Assembly (NCBI GenBank): GCA_964579295.1 | Contig: CAZOGK010000001.1 | Coordinates: forward strand, 62,001 to 126,000 | Reading direction: 5' to 3' | DNA from: JAAYYY01 sp964579295 | GTDB taxonomy: Bacteria > Chloroflexota > Anaerolineae > Promineifilales > Promineifilaceae | DNA: 64,000 nt | Shown: positions 1-7,729 of the stretch, in pieces | Layout of the letters: each line of letters opens with the position of its first letter | Numbering within the stretch: position 1 is the first letter of the stretch | Notes under the pieces: model-generated | The model's database searches: none | Seen by the model: only the letters and a program-made list of their open reading frames with translations | Told to the model about the DNA's origin: nothing | Translations under genes and position numbers: made by a program

Positions 1-447
1 AACAGCGTGCTCAAGGCGGGGGGCCTCGGAGCAGCAGTGGGGTTGTTGCTGGCGCTGCTCGGCATTATCCCCTTTCTGAATTGCCTGCTCCTGCCATTGT
101 TGTGCGTGGCCTGGTTCGCGCTGCCCATCGGGACCGGCATGGCCTATGGCTATTTCACGCCCGGGAAAGAGACGACGGGCCAGAGTGCGCTCGGCGGCGC
201 CCTTGCCGGCGGTTTTGCCGGGTTGGTCTACGCGCTGATTAACGGCCTGGTCACCTCGGCTACCGGGGGTATGGCGGCAGCGTTTGAGCAGCTTGAGGGT
301 CTCGAAGGCCTGCCGATCGAGTCGACGACGACCGCCGGAATCGGGGGTCTGCTCGTGGGCGTCTGCTTCTCGGTCTTTGGCGGCTTGCTCTTCGGCGCCA
401 TTGGCGGCGTTCTCTGGCCAATGTTTCAGGGAAGCCGCGGCAAGTAG
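1..447 (+). CDS. Small hydrophobic glycine-rich membrane protein, probably 5'-truncated by the window edge
   Basis: The frame is open to the first base of the window and the only visible start is a GTG at base 7 without a Shine-Dalgarno sequence, so the N-terminus may lie outside. The protein is made of several hydrophobic Gly/Ala/Leu-rich stretches: a long one near residues 7-45, one near 60-85 and one near 110-140. Charged residues lie between them, which fits three or four membrane passes. No catalytic motif or named family is recognised. The gene ends 14 bases before a strong bidirectional terminator and converges on the dynamin-like GTPase gene. Confidence 0.55.
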   Translation, partial: NSVLKAGGLGAAVGLLLALLGIIPFLNCLLLPLLCVAWFALPIGTGMAYGYFTPGKETTGQSALGGALAGGFAGLVYALINGLVTSATGGMAAAFEQLEGLEGLPIESTTTAGIGGLLVGVCFSVFGGLLFGAIGGVLWPMFQGSRGK

Positions 448-460
448 AAAGAAGAAGCAA

Positions 461-497
461 AAAGGGCGCTCCGGAAATGGCCGGAGCGCCCTTTTTT
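461..497. terminator. Strong bidirectional intrinsic terminator
   Basis: An 11-bp perfect GC-rich stem (bases 464-474 with 481-491, arm GGGCGCTCCGG) closes a 6-base loop. It is followed by six T on the plus strand and preceded by an A-rich run that becomes a T tract on the minus strand. It lies between two convergent genes and can end both transcripts. Confidence 0.9.
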
Positions 498-518
498 GTC
501 TGCTTGTTCCTGGGTCTG

Positions 519-2249
519 TCAGGCATCTAGCTGGCGTTTCAACCCCTGCAGGTGGGCCTCCAGCTCCACCAGCGTCTCATACTGGCCTTCCAGTTTCTCC
601 TTTTCACCGCGCACAAAACGGGAGAAAGGAGCCACCGTATCCTCGACGCGGCTGGCGCTGCGCCGCATCTCCCGGTCGAATTGCTCGCTGAGGCTGCTCA
701 TCAGTCGCTGGCGCAGATCGGCCAGCTTTTCTTCCAGCTCGACTTTCGCCCGGCGCCGCCGCGCCGGAAGGATCAGCAGGCCAATCGTCGCCGCCGTCAG
801 GCCGCCGATGATGCCGGTCCAGTCGAGCACGGCGACGTGCGCGGCAATGGCAACCGCCACTCCTAACCCGAGGCCGACGCCGGCGATGCCGGTATTGACC
901 ACAGCCTGGCGCGCCGCCTCGGCAATCTCTTCCGCCTCACGCTCCTCGTCGTAAGTCTCGATGGCGCGTCGCGTCGCCTGCCCAATCGACTCGATGAGCC
1001 GTGTGCGGTCGTAGGCCAGCGTGCCTTCGCGCGGCCCGCCCTGGCCGACGATGCGCGCCGCCTGCTCCTTCTTGCGCTCGGCCAGGTGCTCGGCGACCGC
1101 CGTCCACTGGCGCAGATCCTGCTCGACCATCCAATCGACCAGCTCCGCCACCCGGTGCTCGATCTGCCGCGGTGTGTCGGCAACTACCTGCTCCTCAAAG
1201 GCCTGCTCGATCTGCTTGCTGCGGATCAGGTCGGGGATGCGGCCAATGCGCAGCATCTCGTCGAAGAAGGCGTTGCCGCGCCGCTCCATCTCAAAGACGA
1301 TGTTGTCAATCTCGCCCAGCCGCGCCTTAAAATTACGCTGCATATCGTCGTTGTAATAGGTCATCTGCCGGTTAATGTCGTCCAGCAGCACGCTATCATC
1401 CTGGAGCAGCTTGAGGTTGGCTTCCGTATCGGCCAGCTGCTGCTGCACCAGGCGGTGGCCCACGCCGAGCGGGTTCAACAGCTTGAGGCGGAAACGTCCT
1501 TCATCGTCCAGCGTATCGTGAATGTATCTCTCGACGGCCTCAAAGTGGCTTTGCTCCCAGAGCTGGGGCTGCCCCGTCTTGGCCAGCCTCGCCTGGCGGG
1601 CCGACACCGGGAAGACGGCGGCGATATCGCCGAGCATCGTTTCGCCGGCATTGCGCACGAAGCTGACAACCTGCTGGCGCGCCTCCTCATCTTCGAGGAT
1701 GTCAATCTTATTGACGATGAGCACAATCTTCTTGCCCCAGTCGCGGATACGGGTCAGGAAGGCGCGCTCGCTTTCGCTGAAGGGACGGTCGGCAGAGGTA
1801 ACAAAGAGGACGAGGTCGCTGCGCGGAATGAACTCGGCCGTCAGCGCCTCGTGCTCGCGCAGGATGGCATTGGTGCCAGGCGTATCGACAATGTTGATGC
1901 TGCGCAGCAGCTCGACAGGGGCGGTGTGCACCCAGACGCCCTGCTCGCGCGGCGTGCGGCCCGCCTCCTCGCCGTACTGCAGCACGTGGATCTGGCTCGT
2001 CGTCGGCGTGACGCCCTCTTGCAGCACCGGGTGGCCAATGAGCGCATTAATAAAGGCCGACTTACCGCTGTTGAACTCGCCGGCCACGACGAGCAAAAAG
2101 AACTCGTCAAGTTGGCGGATCGACTCGGCGAGAGCAGAACGTTCCTGCTCCGTCGCGCCCGCATCGGCCATGAGATCCCGGAGCTGGGCCAGCACGTTGC
2201 GCGTGCGTTTGAGCAGATCTTCCTGTTCCCGCGAAAGTATAGTTTCCAT
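519..2249 (-). CDS. Dynamin-like (BDLP-type) membrane GTPase
   Basis: Large GTPase of the bacterial dynamin family, expected to bind GTP and remodel or tether the cytoplasmic membrane. The G motifs are in order: GEFNSGKS (57-64), a TPTT switch (81-84), DTPG (122-125) and NKID (180-183). Long helical, charged segments follow. A hydrophobic glycine-rich hairpin near residues 455-505, bounded by a run of arginines, can serve as the membrane paddle. I chose the ATG at 2249 (576 residues): a TACAAT hexamer sits exactly 7 bases upstream, suggesting a leaderless message, whereas the longer in-frame form from 2285 would start upstream of that promoter element and has no ribosome-binding site. The gene stands alone. 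Dynamin-like GTPases often occur as pairs, but no second copy is nearby. Confidence 0.85.
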   Translation of the reverse strand: METILSREQEDLLKRTRNVLAQLRDLMADAGATEQERSALAESIRQLDEFFLLVVAGEFNSGKSAFINALIGHPVLQEGVTPTTSQIHVLQYGEEAGRTPREQGVWVHTAPVELLRSINIVDTPGTNAILREHEALTAEFIPRSDLVLFVTSADRPFSESERAFLTRIRDWGKKIVLIVNKIDILEDEEARQQVVSFVRNAGETMLGDIAAVFPVSARQARLAKTGQPQLWEQSHFEAVERYIHDTLDDEGRFRLKLLNPLGVGHRLVQQQLADTEANLKLLQDDSVLLDDINRQMTYYNDDMQRNFKARLGEIDNIVFEMERRGNAFFDEMLRIGRIPDLIRSKQIEQAFEEQVVADTPRQIEHRVAELVDWMVEQDLRQWTAVAEHLAERKKEQAARIVGQGGPREGTLAYDRTRLIESIGQATRRAIETYDEEREAEEIAEAARQAVVNTGIAGVGLGLGVAVAIAAHVAVLDWTGIIGGLTAATIGLLILPARRRRAKVELEEKLADLRQRLMSSLSEQFDREMRRSASRVEDTVAPFSRFVRGEKEKLEGQYETLVELEAHLQGLKRQLDA

Positions 2250-2256
2250 GCAATCA

Positions 2257-2262
2257 ATTGTA
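2257..2262 (-). promoter_or_regulatory. -10 element TACAAT 7 bases before the GTPase start
   Basis: The minus-strand hexamer TACAAT is separated by 7 bases from the ATG at 2249. No good -35 and no Shine-Dalgarno sequence are visible. The spacing puts the transcription start at or within a base or two of the start codon. Confidence 0.5.
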
Positions 2263-2328
2263 TCCGATGCCGCCTGTAAAGCCATTGGCGCCGGTGGTCG
2301 CGGGGGTATGAAGTTGGGGCGTTACATA

Positions 2329-2375
2329 GAGCGCGGGCATTCTGCACCACGAAAGTGGGCAGAATGCCCGCGCTC
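2329..2375. repeat. Near-perfect 47-base hairpin with GAAA tetraloop between uvrB and the GTPase gene
   Basis: Bases 2329-2345 pair perfectly with 2359-2375 (17 bp). After a single unpaired A at 2346, bases 2347-2350 pair with 2355-2358 around a GAAA loop. It begins 15 bases past the uvrB stop codon. There is no T tract, so it is not a standard intrinsic terminator. Its length and perfection suggest an mRNA 3'-end stabiliser or a copy of a dispersed palindromic repeat. Confidence 0.8.
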
Positions 2376-2390
2376 CAGTTCCGTTGCCTA

Positions 2391-4478
2391 TCAGTTAGCG
2401 CTGTAGCCGACGCCGGCCTCGTCCAGGCGACGCATCTTCTCCCACGCCGGCAGCTCCTCGGCGTCGGCCTCTTTCAGGGCCAATGTCTGGCGCATTTCCC
2501 GCACCTGGTCACGGAGCATGGCCGCCTTCTCAAACTCCAGCGCGGCCGCCGCGGCCTTCATCTGCTTCTCCAGCTCGTTGATGAGCCGGTTCAGCTCGGC
2601 CTTGGGCATGTCGGCCGCCGTCGTATAGACGGCGCGCTCGTCGGCCAGCACCAGCTCCCGCTCCTCGTCCTTCGTCTGTTCCCGGATGATGTCATCGGTG
2701 AGGTCGCGCAGCGCCTTGACGATACTGCGTGGCTCGATGCCGTGCTCCTCGTTGTAAGCCTGCTGCACGGCGCGACGGCGGTCAGTCTCCTCAATTGCCC
2801 GCCGCATCGAGTCGGTGATCGTGTCAGCATACATGATCACCTTGCCCTCGACATGGCGCGCGGCGCGCCCGGTCGTCTGGATCAGCGCCTTGTCGGAGCG
2901 AAGGAAGCCCTCCTTGTCGGCGTCCAGAATTGCCACCAGCGACACCTCCGGCAGGTCCAACCCTTCGCGCAGGAGGTTAATGCCCACCACGACGTCGAAG
3001 ACGCCGGTGCGCAGGTCACGCAAAATCTCGGTGCGCTCGATGGTGTGGACTTCCGAGTGCAGGTAATGCACTTTCACGCCCATCTCCAGCAGATAGTCGC
3101 TCAGGTCTTCGGCCATGCGCTTGGTGAGGGTCGTGACCAGGACGCGCTGCCCTCTGGCCGTCCGCTTGCGGATTTCGCCCAGCAGGTCGTCCACCTGCCC
3201 GCGCACGGGCCGCACCTCGATTTCCGGGTCGAGGATACCGGTCGGCCGGATAATCTGCTGCACAACCTGGGCCGAATGCTGTTCCTCGAACTCCGCCGGG
3301 GTGGCGCTGGTGAAGATGGCCTGGTTGACCCGCTCCTCAAACTCCTCGAAGTTGAGCGGGCGGTTGTCCAGCGCACTGGGCAGGCGGAAGCCGTATTCGA
3401 CCAGCGTTTCCTTACGGCTGCGGTCGCCGCCCCACATGCCGCGAATCTGCGGAATGGTCATGTGGCTTTCGTCGAGGACGAGTAGAAAATCGCGGGGGAA
3501 GTAGTCGAGCAGCGTCCAGGGCGGCTCGCCTGGCTGGCGCTGGTCCATGTGCCGGCTGTAATTCTCGATGCCGCTGGTGTAGCCGATCTCCTTGAGCATC
3601 TCCAGGTCGTAACGGGTGCGCTGCTCCAGGCGCTGCGCTTCCAGGTACATCTTCTGCTCACGGAAGTAGGCCAGCCGCGCTTCCAGCTCATCCTCGATGT
3701 CGATAATCGCCTGGCGCAGCTTGGCTTCGTCGGTGATAAACTGCTTGGCGGGGAAGATCTCCACGCCGACGTGTTCGGCCAGCACCTCGCCTGTCAGCGG
3801 ATCGAACTCGCTGATGCGCTCTATCTCGTCGCCCCAGAACTCGACGGAGTAAGCCGTCTCGGCATAGGCTGGCATCAGCTGCAGCGTATCGCCGCGCACG
3901 CGGAAGACGCCGCGGCGCAAATCCATGTCGTTGCGCTCGTACTGGATGTCCACGAGATGGCGCAGCACATTATCGCGCCGGTAGACCTGACCGCGCTGCA
4001 GGCTCACCGAGACCTTGCCCCAGGCGGTAGGGTTGGCAATGCCGTAGATGCAGGAGACGCTGGCGACGATGATCACGTCGCTGCGGCTCATCAGGTTAGA
4101 GGTTGCCAGCAGCCGCAGCCGGTCAATCTCGTCGTTGATCTGGGTCTCTTTTTCGATAAAGAGGTCGTGCCGGGGCACGTAGGCTTCCGGCTGGTAATAG
4201 TCGTAGTAGCTGACGAAGTAGGATACGGCGTTCTGAGGGAAGAACTCCTTAAACTCGCTATAAAGCTGCGCTGCCAGCGTCTTGTTATGGGCAATCACCA
4301 ACGTGGCCTTCTGCACGTTTTCGATGACTTTGGCTATGGCATAGGTCTTCCCCGTCCCGGTAGCGCCCAACAGCGTCTGGTAACGGTAGCCTGCATTCAG
4401 ACCTTCGGTTAATTTGGCGATGGCTTCGGGCTGGTCGCCGGTTGGCTGGAAGGGTGAGACTAACCTAAACTCGGCCAT
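2391..4478 (-). CDS. uvrB: UvrABC excinuclease subunit B
   Basis: Damage-verifying helicase-like subunit of nucleotide excision repair; it takes DNA from UvrA and recruits UvrC. At 695 residues it is of normal length. Visible landmarks are the Walker A motif GATGTGKT (38-45), the beta-hairpin that pries open DNA (YYDYYQPEAYVP, 91-102), the helicase motif DESH, the late helicase motif with QTTGRAARH, and a C-terminal UVR motif rich in Glu/Lys/Ala that contacts UvrC. I chose the ATG at 4478 because AGAGGA lies 8 bases upstream; the ATG at 4484 is only 2 bases from it. A LexA-type palindrome lies about 40 bases upstream, so SOS control is expected. Confidence 0.97.
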   Translation of the reverse strand: MAEFRLVSPFQPTGDQPEAIAKLTEGLNAGYRYQTLLGATGTGKTYAIAKVIENVQKATLVIAHNKTLAAQLYSEFKEFFPQNAVSYFVSYYDYYQPEAYVPRHDLFIEKETQINDEIDRLRLLATSNLMSRSDVIIVASVSCIYGIANPTAWGKVSVSLQRGQVYRRDNVLRHLVDIQYERNDMDLRRGVFRVRGDTLQLMPAYAETAYSVEFWGDEIERISEFDPLTGEVLAEHVGVEIFPAKQFITDEAKLRQAIIDIEDELEARLAYFREQKMYLEAQRLEQRTRYDLEMLKEIGYTSGIENYSRHMDQRQPGEPPWTLLDYFPRDFLLVLDESHMTIPQIRGMWGGDRSRKETLVEYGFRLPSALDNRPLNFEEFEERVNQAIFTSATPAEFEEQHSAQVVQQIIRPTGILDPEIEVRPVRGQVDDLLGEIRKRTARGQRVLVTTLTKRMAEDLSDYLLEMGVKVHYLHSEVHTIERTEILRDLRTGVFDVVVGINLLREGLDLPEVSLVAILDADKEGFLRSDKALIQTTGRAARHVEGKVIMYADTITDSMRRAIEETDRRRAVQQAYNEEHGIEPRSIVKALRDLTDDIIREQTKDEERELVLADERAVYTTAADMPKAELNRLINELEKQMKAAAAALEFEKAAMLRDQVREMRQTLALKEADAEELPAWEKMRRLDEAGVGYSAN

Positions 4479-4518
4479 AATCATATTCCTCTTCTAAGCG
4501 CTAGAAGTGTGGTCGGCT

Positions 4519-4532
4519 CGAACGTAAGTTCT
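4519..4532. promoter_or_regulatory. LexA (SOS) box upstream of uvrB
   Basis: CGAACGTAAGTTCT contains a perfect GAAC-N4-GTTC palindrome, the core of the Bacillus/actinobacterial LexA box. It lies just downstream of a minus-strand TAAAAT -10-like hexamer (4533-4538) and about 40 bases before uvrB, the expected place for repression. It could also act on the divergent gene starting at 4637. Confidence 0.75.
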
Positions 4533-4546
4533 TATTTTACCACAGA

Positions 4547-4575
4547 TTGGCCTTTTCTAGATCGACTATTAGATA
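4547..4575 (+). promoter_or_regulatory. Possible promoter for the 138-residue unknown gene
   Basis: TTGGCC and TAGATA are spaced 17 bases apart in a short AT-rich stretch that contrasts with the GC-rich surroundings. The match to the -35/-10 consensus is only partial. Confidence 0.3.
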
Positions 4576-4636
4576 TATTTTACGTGAAGGTTGTAATGTA
4601 CAGTGCAACGACTTACAAGTGGTTGAGGATATTCCG

Positions 4637-5053
4637 GTGGCATATCAGGCGCTCTTCTCTGGCCTTGTGGTTGACGAGTTCGATAATCCGGTAGCGACGA
4701 CGACAGTCGGCAGCGACCAGTTCTACGTCATTGACGACGACGGCTTCCTGCGGCACATCGATGCGGAACGGATTGACCGCGAGGTGCTGGCCTTCTTCGT
4801 CGAACAGCTTCATGAGAACCAGGATATGGCTGTGGCCCAGATGCTGCAGATGATCGGCAGCGACGATCTGATGACCAAGGCGGCCATTGAATCCCAGATG
4901 CGCAATGTAACGGTGGATCAAATTCTGGCGCAGGGTCTGCCGCCGCAGGCGCGCGATATGTTGGGCATGATGGGCTTTCGCATCGTCATCAACGTCCACG
5001 GCGAGCTGGTGCGGCTGGATCAGCCGCTGCTGCCCGGCGGGGAAGAGGACTGA
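4637..5053 (+). CDS. Hypothetical protein, 138 residues
   Basis: I do not recognise a family. The protein is acidic and soluble. An N-terminal segment rich in beta-forming residues contains a DDDGF turn, the middle is helical with many Met and Gln, and a short C-terminal strand region ends in acidic residues. The GTG at 4637 is chosen because GAGGA lies 7 bases upstream. The frame can be extended back to a TTG at 4547, but those codons are AT-rich and unlike the rest. The gene is divergent from uvrB and may share the LexA operator region, which would make it a candidate damage-inducible gene. It converges on the sugar-phosphate transferase gene. Confidence 0.65.
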   Translation: MAYQALFSGLVVDEFDNPVATTTVGSDQFYVIDDDGFLRHIDAERIDREVLAFFVEQLHENQDMAVAQMLQMIGSDDLMTKAAIESQMRNVTVDQILAQGLPPQARDMLGMMGFRIVINVHGELVRLDQPLLPGGEED

Positions 5054-5062
5054 CGGTTCCCC

Positions 5063-6481
5063 TCAATAAGCGCCGCGCCCCAGCAGCAAATAGGGGACGG
5101 TCTGCAGAATCAGCCGGATATCAAGGGCCAGCGACCAGTTTTCGATGTAGTAGATGTCGAGCAGGCACTGCTCGTCGAATGTCAGGTCGGAGCGGCCGCT
5201 GGTTTGCCAAAGGCCGGTCAACCCGCCCTTGACCTCCAGCCGGCGATGGTGCCACGGCTGGTAACAGGCGACTTCCGCCGGGAGGGGCGGGCGCGGGCCA
5301 ACCAGGCTCATGTCGCCCACCAGCACGTTCCAGAACTGGGGCAGCTCGTCCAGGCTCAGCCGCCGGATAATTCGCCCGACCATCGTCAGCCGCGGATCGT
5401 TGCGGATCTTGAAGATCGGGCCCATCGCCTCGTTGTACTCCTGCAGCGCCTCCTTCTGCTCGTCGGCGTCGACGACCATCGAGCGGAACTTGAACATCCG
5501 AAAGAGCTGACCATTCTTTCCAACACGGTCCGCGGCGTAAAAGACGGGGCCGGCGGGCGTTTCCAGCTTGATAGCGACGGCGATGAAGAGGCTGAGGAGC
5601 AGGGCAATGGGGGAGAGCAGCACGACGACGAAAACGTCGAGGATCCGTTTCACCGCCTGTGCCGGCCGGCTCATACCCACATCGCGCACGCTCAGCATCG
5701 GCAGGCCGGCCATGTTGCTGAACTCCACCCTGTGCAGGCTCATCTGGAAGAGGTCCGGCACCACCTGTGCCTGTACGTTGTGATCCTGGCAGATCTCGAC
5801 AATCGTGGTCATCTCGCCGTGCCGCTGCGCCGGTAGGGCGATGAACACGGTATGCAGATCGGGATGTTCTTCCAGCACCTGCTGCAGGTCAGGGATTGTG
5901 CCCAGGTGGGGAATGCGGCCCAGGCCGATATTGTTCTCGCCGCTGCCGTCGTCCAGATAGCCCACGGCGTGGAAGCCAAGGTCGGGCCGGGCAAGCAGCG
6001 TGCGCATCACGCCGCGCCCGGCCTCACCGGAACCGACGATGAGGGCGCGATCGACGCCGCGGTTGTGCCGGTAATTCCAGCGCAGGATGAGGCGGCGCAG
6101 CAGGCGCGACGCCGAGAGGAAGAGGACGATAAAGAGCAGCGCCCAGACGAGGAGCAGCCGGGAGAAGGCGAGGGGGCGCGAGAAGAAGGTAAAAGCCATC
6201 ATCAAGGCGATGCCCGTGGCCGCCGCGTAGGTCAGGCGGAAGATCTCGTCGATGAGGACTTCGCCGCGCCGCCGCCGCCACACTTTGTTCTGGGCAAAAA
6301 TAATGATCAGCAGCAGGGTCAACAGCGCCTGCTGGCCCAGATAGCTGCTGTAGGTCGCCCGGAACGTTGTGCTGAAGAGCCACTGGAATTCGTAGCGGAC
6401 CACGTAGGCAAAGGCAAAGGCCAGGTTGATCAGCACAATGTCGCTGATAACAGTCCAGGTACGAATGAGGCGCCGGTTCAT
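5063..6481 (-). CDS. Polyprenyl-phosphate hexose-1-phosphate transferase (WbaP/CpsE type)
   Basis: Initiating enzyme of extracellular or capsular polysaccharide synthesis: it moves a sugar phosphate from a UDP-sugar to undecaprenyl phosphate in the membrane. The 472 residues show the whole family layout: four to five N-terminal membrane segments (to about residue 130), a Rossmann-like central domain beginning at ALIVGSGEAG, and the catalytic region. The catalytic region has KRILD, another membrane segment, FKFRSM, NDPRLT, SLDELPQFWNVL and GDMSLVGPRP. The adjoining upstream gene encodes a GT4 glycosyltransferase on the same strand, so the two probably form a small glycan operon. The sugar specificity cannot be read from sequence. 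Confidence 0.93.
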   Translation of the reverse strand: MNRRLIRTWTVISDIVLINLAFAFAYVVRYEFQWLFSTTFRATYSSYLGQQALLTLLLIIIFAQNKVWRRRRGEVLIDEIFRLTYAAATGIALMMAFTFFSRPLAFSRLLLVWALLFIVLFLSASRLLRRLILRWNYRHNRGVDRALIVGSGEAGRGVMRTLLARPDLGFHAVGYLDDGSGENNIGLGRIPHLGTIPDLQQVLEEHPDLHTVFIALPAQRHGEMTTIVEICQDHNVQAQVVPDLFQMSLHRVEFSNMAGLPMLSVRDVGMSRPAQAVKRILDVFVVVLLSPIALLLSLFIAVAIKLETPAGPVFYAADRVGKNGQLFRMFKFRSMVVDADEQKEALQEYNEAMGPIFKIRNDPRLTMVGRIIRRLSLDELPQFWNVLVGDMSLVGPRPPLPAEVACYQPWHHRRLEVKGGLTGLWQTSGRSDLTFDEQCLLDIYYIENWSLALDIRLILQTVPYLLLGRGAY

Positions 6482-6495
6482 ACTGCTGCTTGTTG

Positions 6496-7650
6496 CTATC
6501 TCCGCTCAGGCAAGCGAGCTGGCTGGCTTCGAGAATCGGTCAGCGCGCGCTGGTAGACATGACCCATCGCATCCCCTGAATTGGCCCAGGAAAATGTAGC
6601 GGCGTGGTGCAGTCCCTCGGCGCGCATTGTAGCCGCCTGCTCTGGGCTGTCGAGCGCTGCTAACATCTGCTTAACTAAGCTACCCACGTCGCCTGGCTCA
6701 AAGTAGAGGGCTGCCTTGCCGCCGGCTTCCGGGATAGCCGAGGCGTTGGCGGCGACGACCGGCGTGCCGCAGGCCAGCGCTTCCAGCACCGGCATCCCGA
6801 ACCCTTCGTAGCGTGAGGGGAAGACGAGGAGCGAAGCCGCATTGTACCAGAAGGGGAGCAGATCATCTTCGACGTAGCCGGCAAATTGAACCTGGCGCTG
6901 CAAACCCAAAGCCTCGATGCGTGCATCAATCTCGTCGTAGAGCCAGCCACGGCCGCCGATCAGGACCAGGGGCAGTTCTGGCCGGCGCAGCCGGGCCATC
7001 GCCTCCAGCAGCATCGGCACGTTCTTACGCGGCTGCAACGTGCCGACGTGCAGGACAAACCGCTCCGGGAGCTGGCGCTGACGACGAAAGGCGGCGACAG
7101 CCTCGGCGGGGAGCGGGCGAAACTGCTCGTCCACGGCCGGCGGCACGACGTCGACCCGCTCCGGCGCCACGCCAAAGTGCGCGATGATATCCTGCCGGCC
7201 CGATTCGGAAATGGCGACCACGCGCCGCGCCCGGCGGCAGGAGCGCCGTGTCTGGGTCGCCAGATAGAGGCGCTGTAGACGGGGGAACTGCTCAGGATAG
7301 TGGATAAAGCTGAGGTCGTAGACGGTGACGACCGCCGGCGCCGGCGCCAGCAGCGGCGTTACAAAGGCCATGCTGTGCAGCAGGTCGTGCCCGGCGCGCC
7401 AGGCGGCGTAAGGCCAGACGAGCTGTTCCCAGAGAATCCGGGCGCCGCGGCGCGCCGTCGGCAGCCGGGATGTGATGAAACGCATGTCCGGCCGCGCAAA
7501 GCCGGGATTGCCCCCGGTAAACACCTCGTACCGTCCTTCTCTCGCCGCCGGTAGATGCTGCAGGAGCTGGAGGATGTAATGGTGGATGCCGGCGCGCCGG
7601 TAGCCGGCCTCCCCGGAGAGGAGATGGGCATTAATGCCGATAGTTGACAC
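6496..7650 (-). CDS. GT4-family glycosyltransferase
   Basis: Retaining GT-B fold glycosyltransferase of 384 residues, cytoplasmic or membrane-associated, adding a sugar from a nucleotide donor. Seen are the N-terminal GEAGYRRAGIHHY glycine-rich loop, FVLHVGTLQPRKN at the start of the donor domain, and the family E-x7-E motif in EGFGMPVLEALACGTPVV. The start is a GTG at 7650, with TATAAT 8 bases upstream and no Shine-Dalgarno sequence, so the transcript may be leaderless. It lies 14 bases upstream of the polyprenyl-phosphate sugar transferase and probably works in the same glycan pathway. Confidence 0.9.
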   Translation of the reverse strand: MSTIGINAHLLSGEAGYRRAGIHHYILQLLQHLPAAREGRYEVFTGGNPGFARPDMRFITSRLPTARRGARILWEQLVWPYAAWRAGHDLLHSMAFVTPLLAPAPAVVTVYDLSFIHYPEQFPRLQRLYLATQTRRSCRRARRVVAISESGRQDIIAHFGVAPERVDVVPPAVDEQFRPLPAEAVAAFRRQRQLPERFVLHVGTLQPRKNVPMLLEAMARLRRPELPLVLIGGRGWLYDEIDARIEALGLQRQVQFAGYVEDDLLPFWYNAASLLVFPSRYEGFGMPVLEALACGTPVVAANASAIPEAGGKAALYFEPGDVGSLVKQMLAALDSPEQAATMRAEGLHHAATFSWANSGDAMGHVYQRALTDSRSQPARLPERR

Positions 7651-7658
7651 GGTAGCCC

Positions 7659-7664
7659 ATTATA
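7659..7664 (-). promoter_or_regulatory. -10 element TATAAT 8 bases before the GT4 start
   Basis: A perfect minus-strand TATAAT is separated by 8 bases from the GTG at 7650. No Shine-Dalgarno sequence fits between them. This predicts transcription starting at the coding sequence. Confidence 0.55.
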
Positions 7665-7729
7665 GCCGATTGGCTACAGGGGCCATATGGAGATGAGGAG
7701 AGCCGGCCAGGGCCCGCTGGCTGTGGCGT

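Noticed and set aside
1086..2279. Long open frame on the plus strand opposite the GTPase gene
   Set aside because: It is the complement of a gene with all GTPase motifs, has no recognisable domain and arises from GC-rich codon bias.
2355..3485. 376-codon open frame opposite uvrB
   Set aside because: It is the antisense of clearly conserved UvrB sequence.
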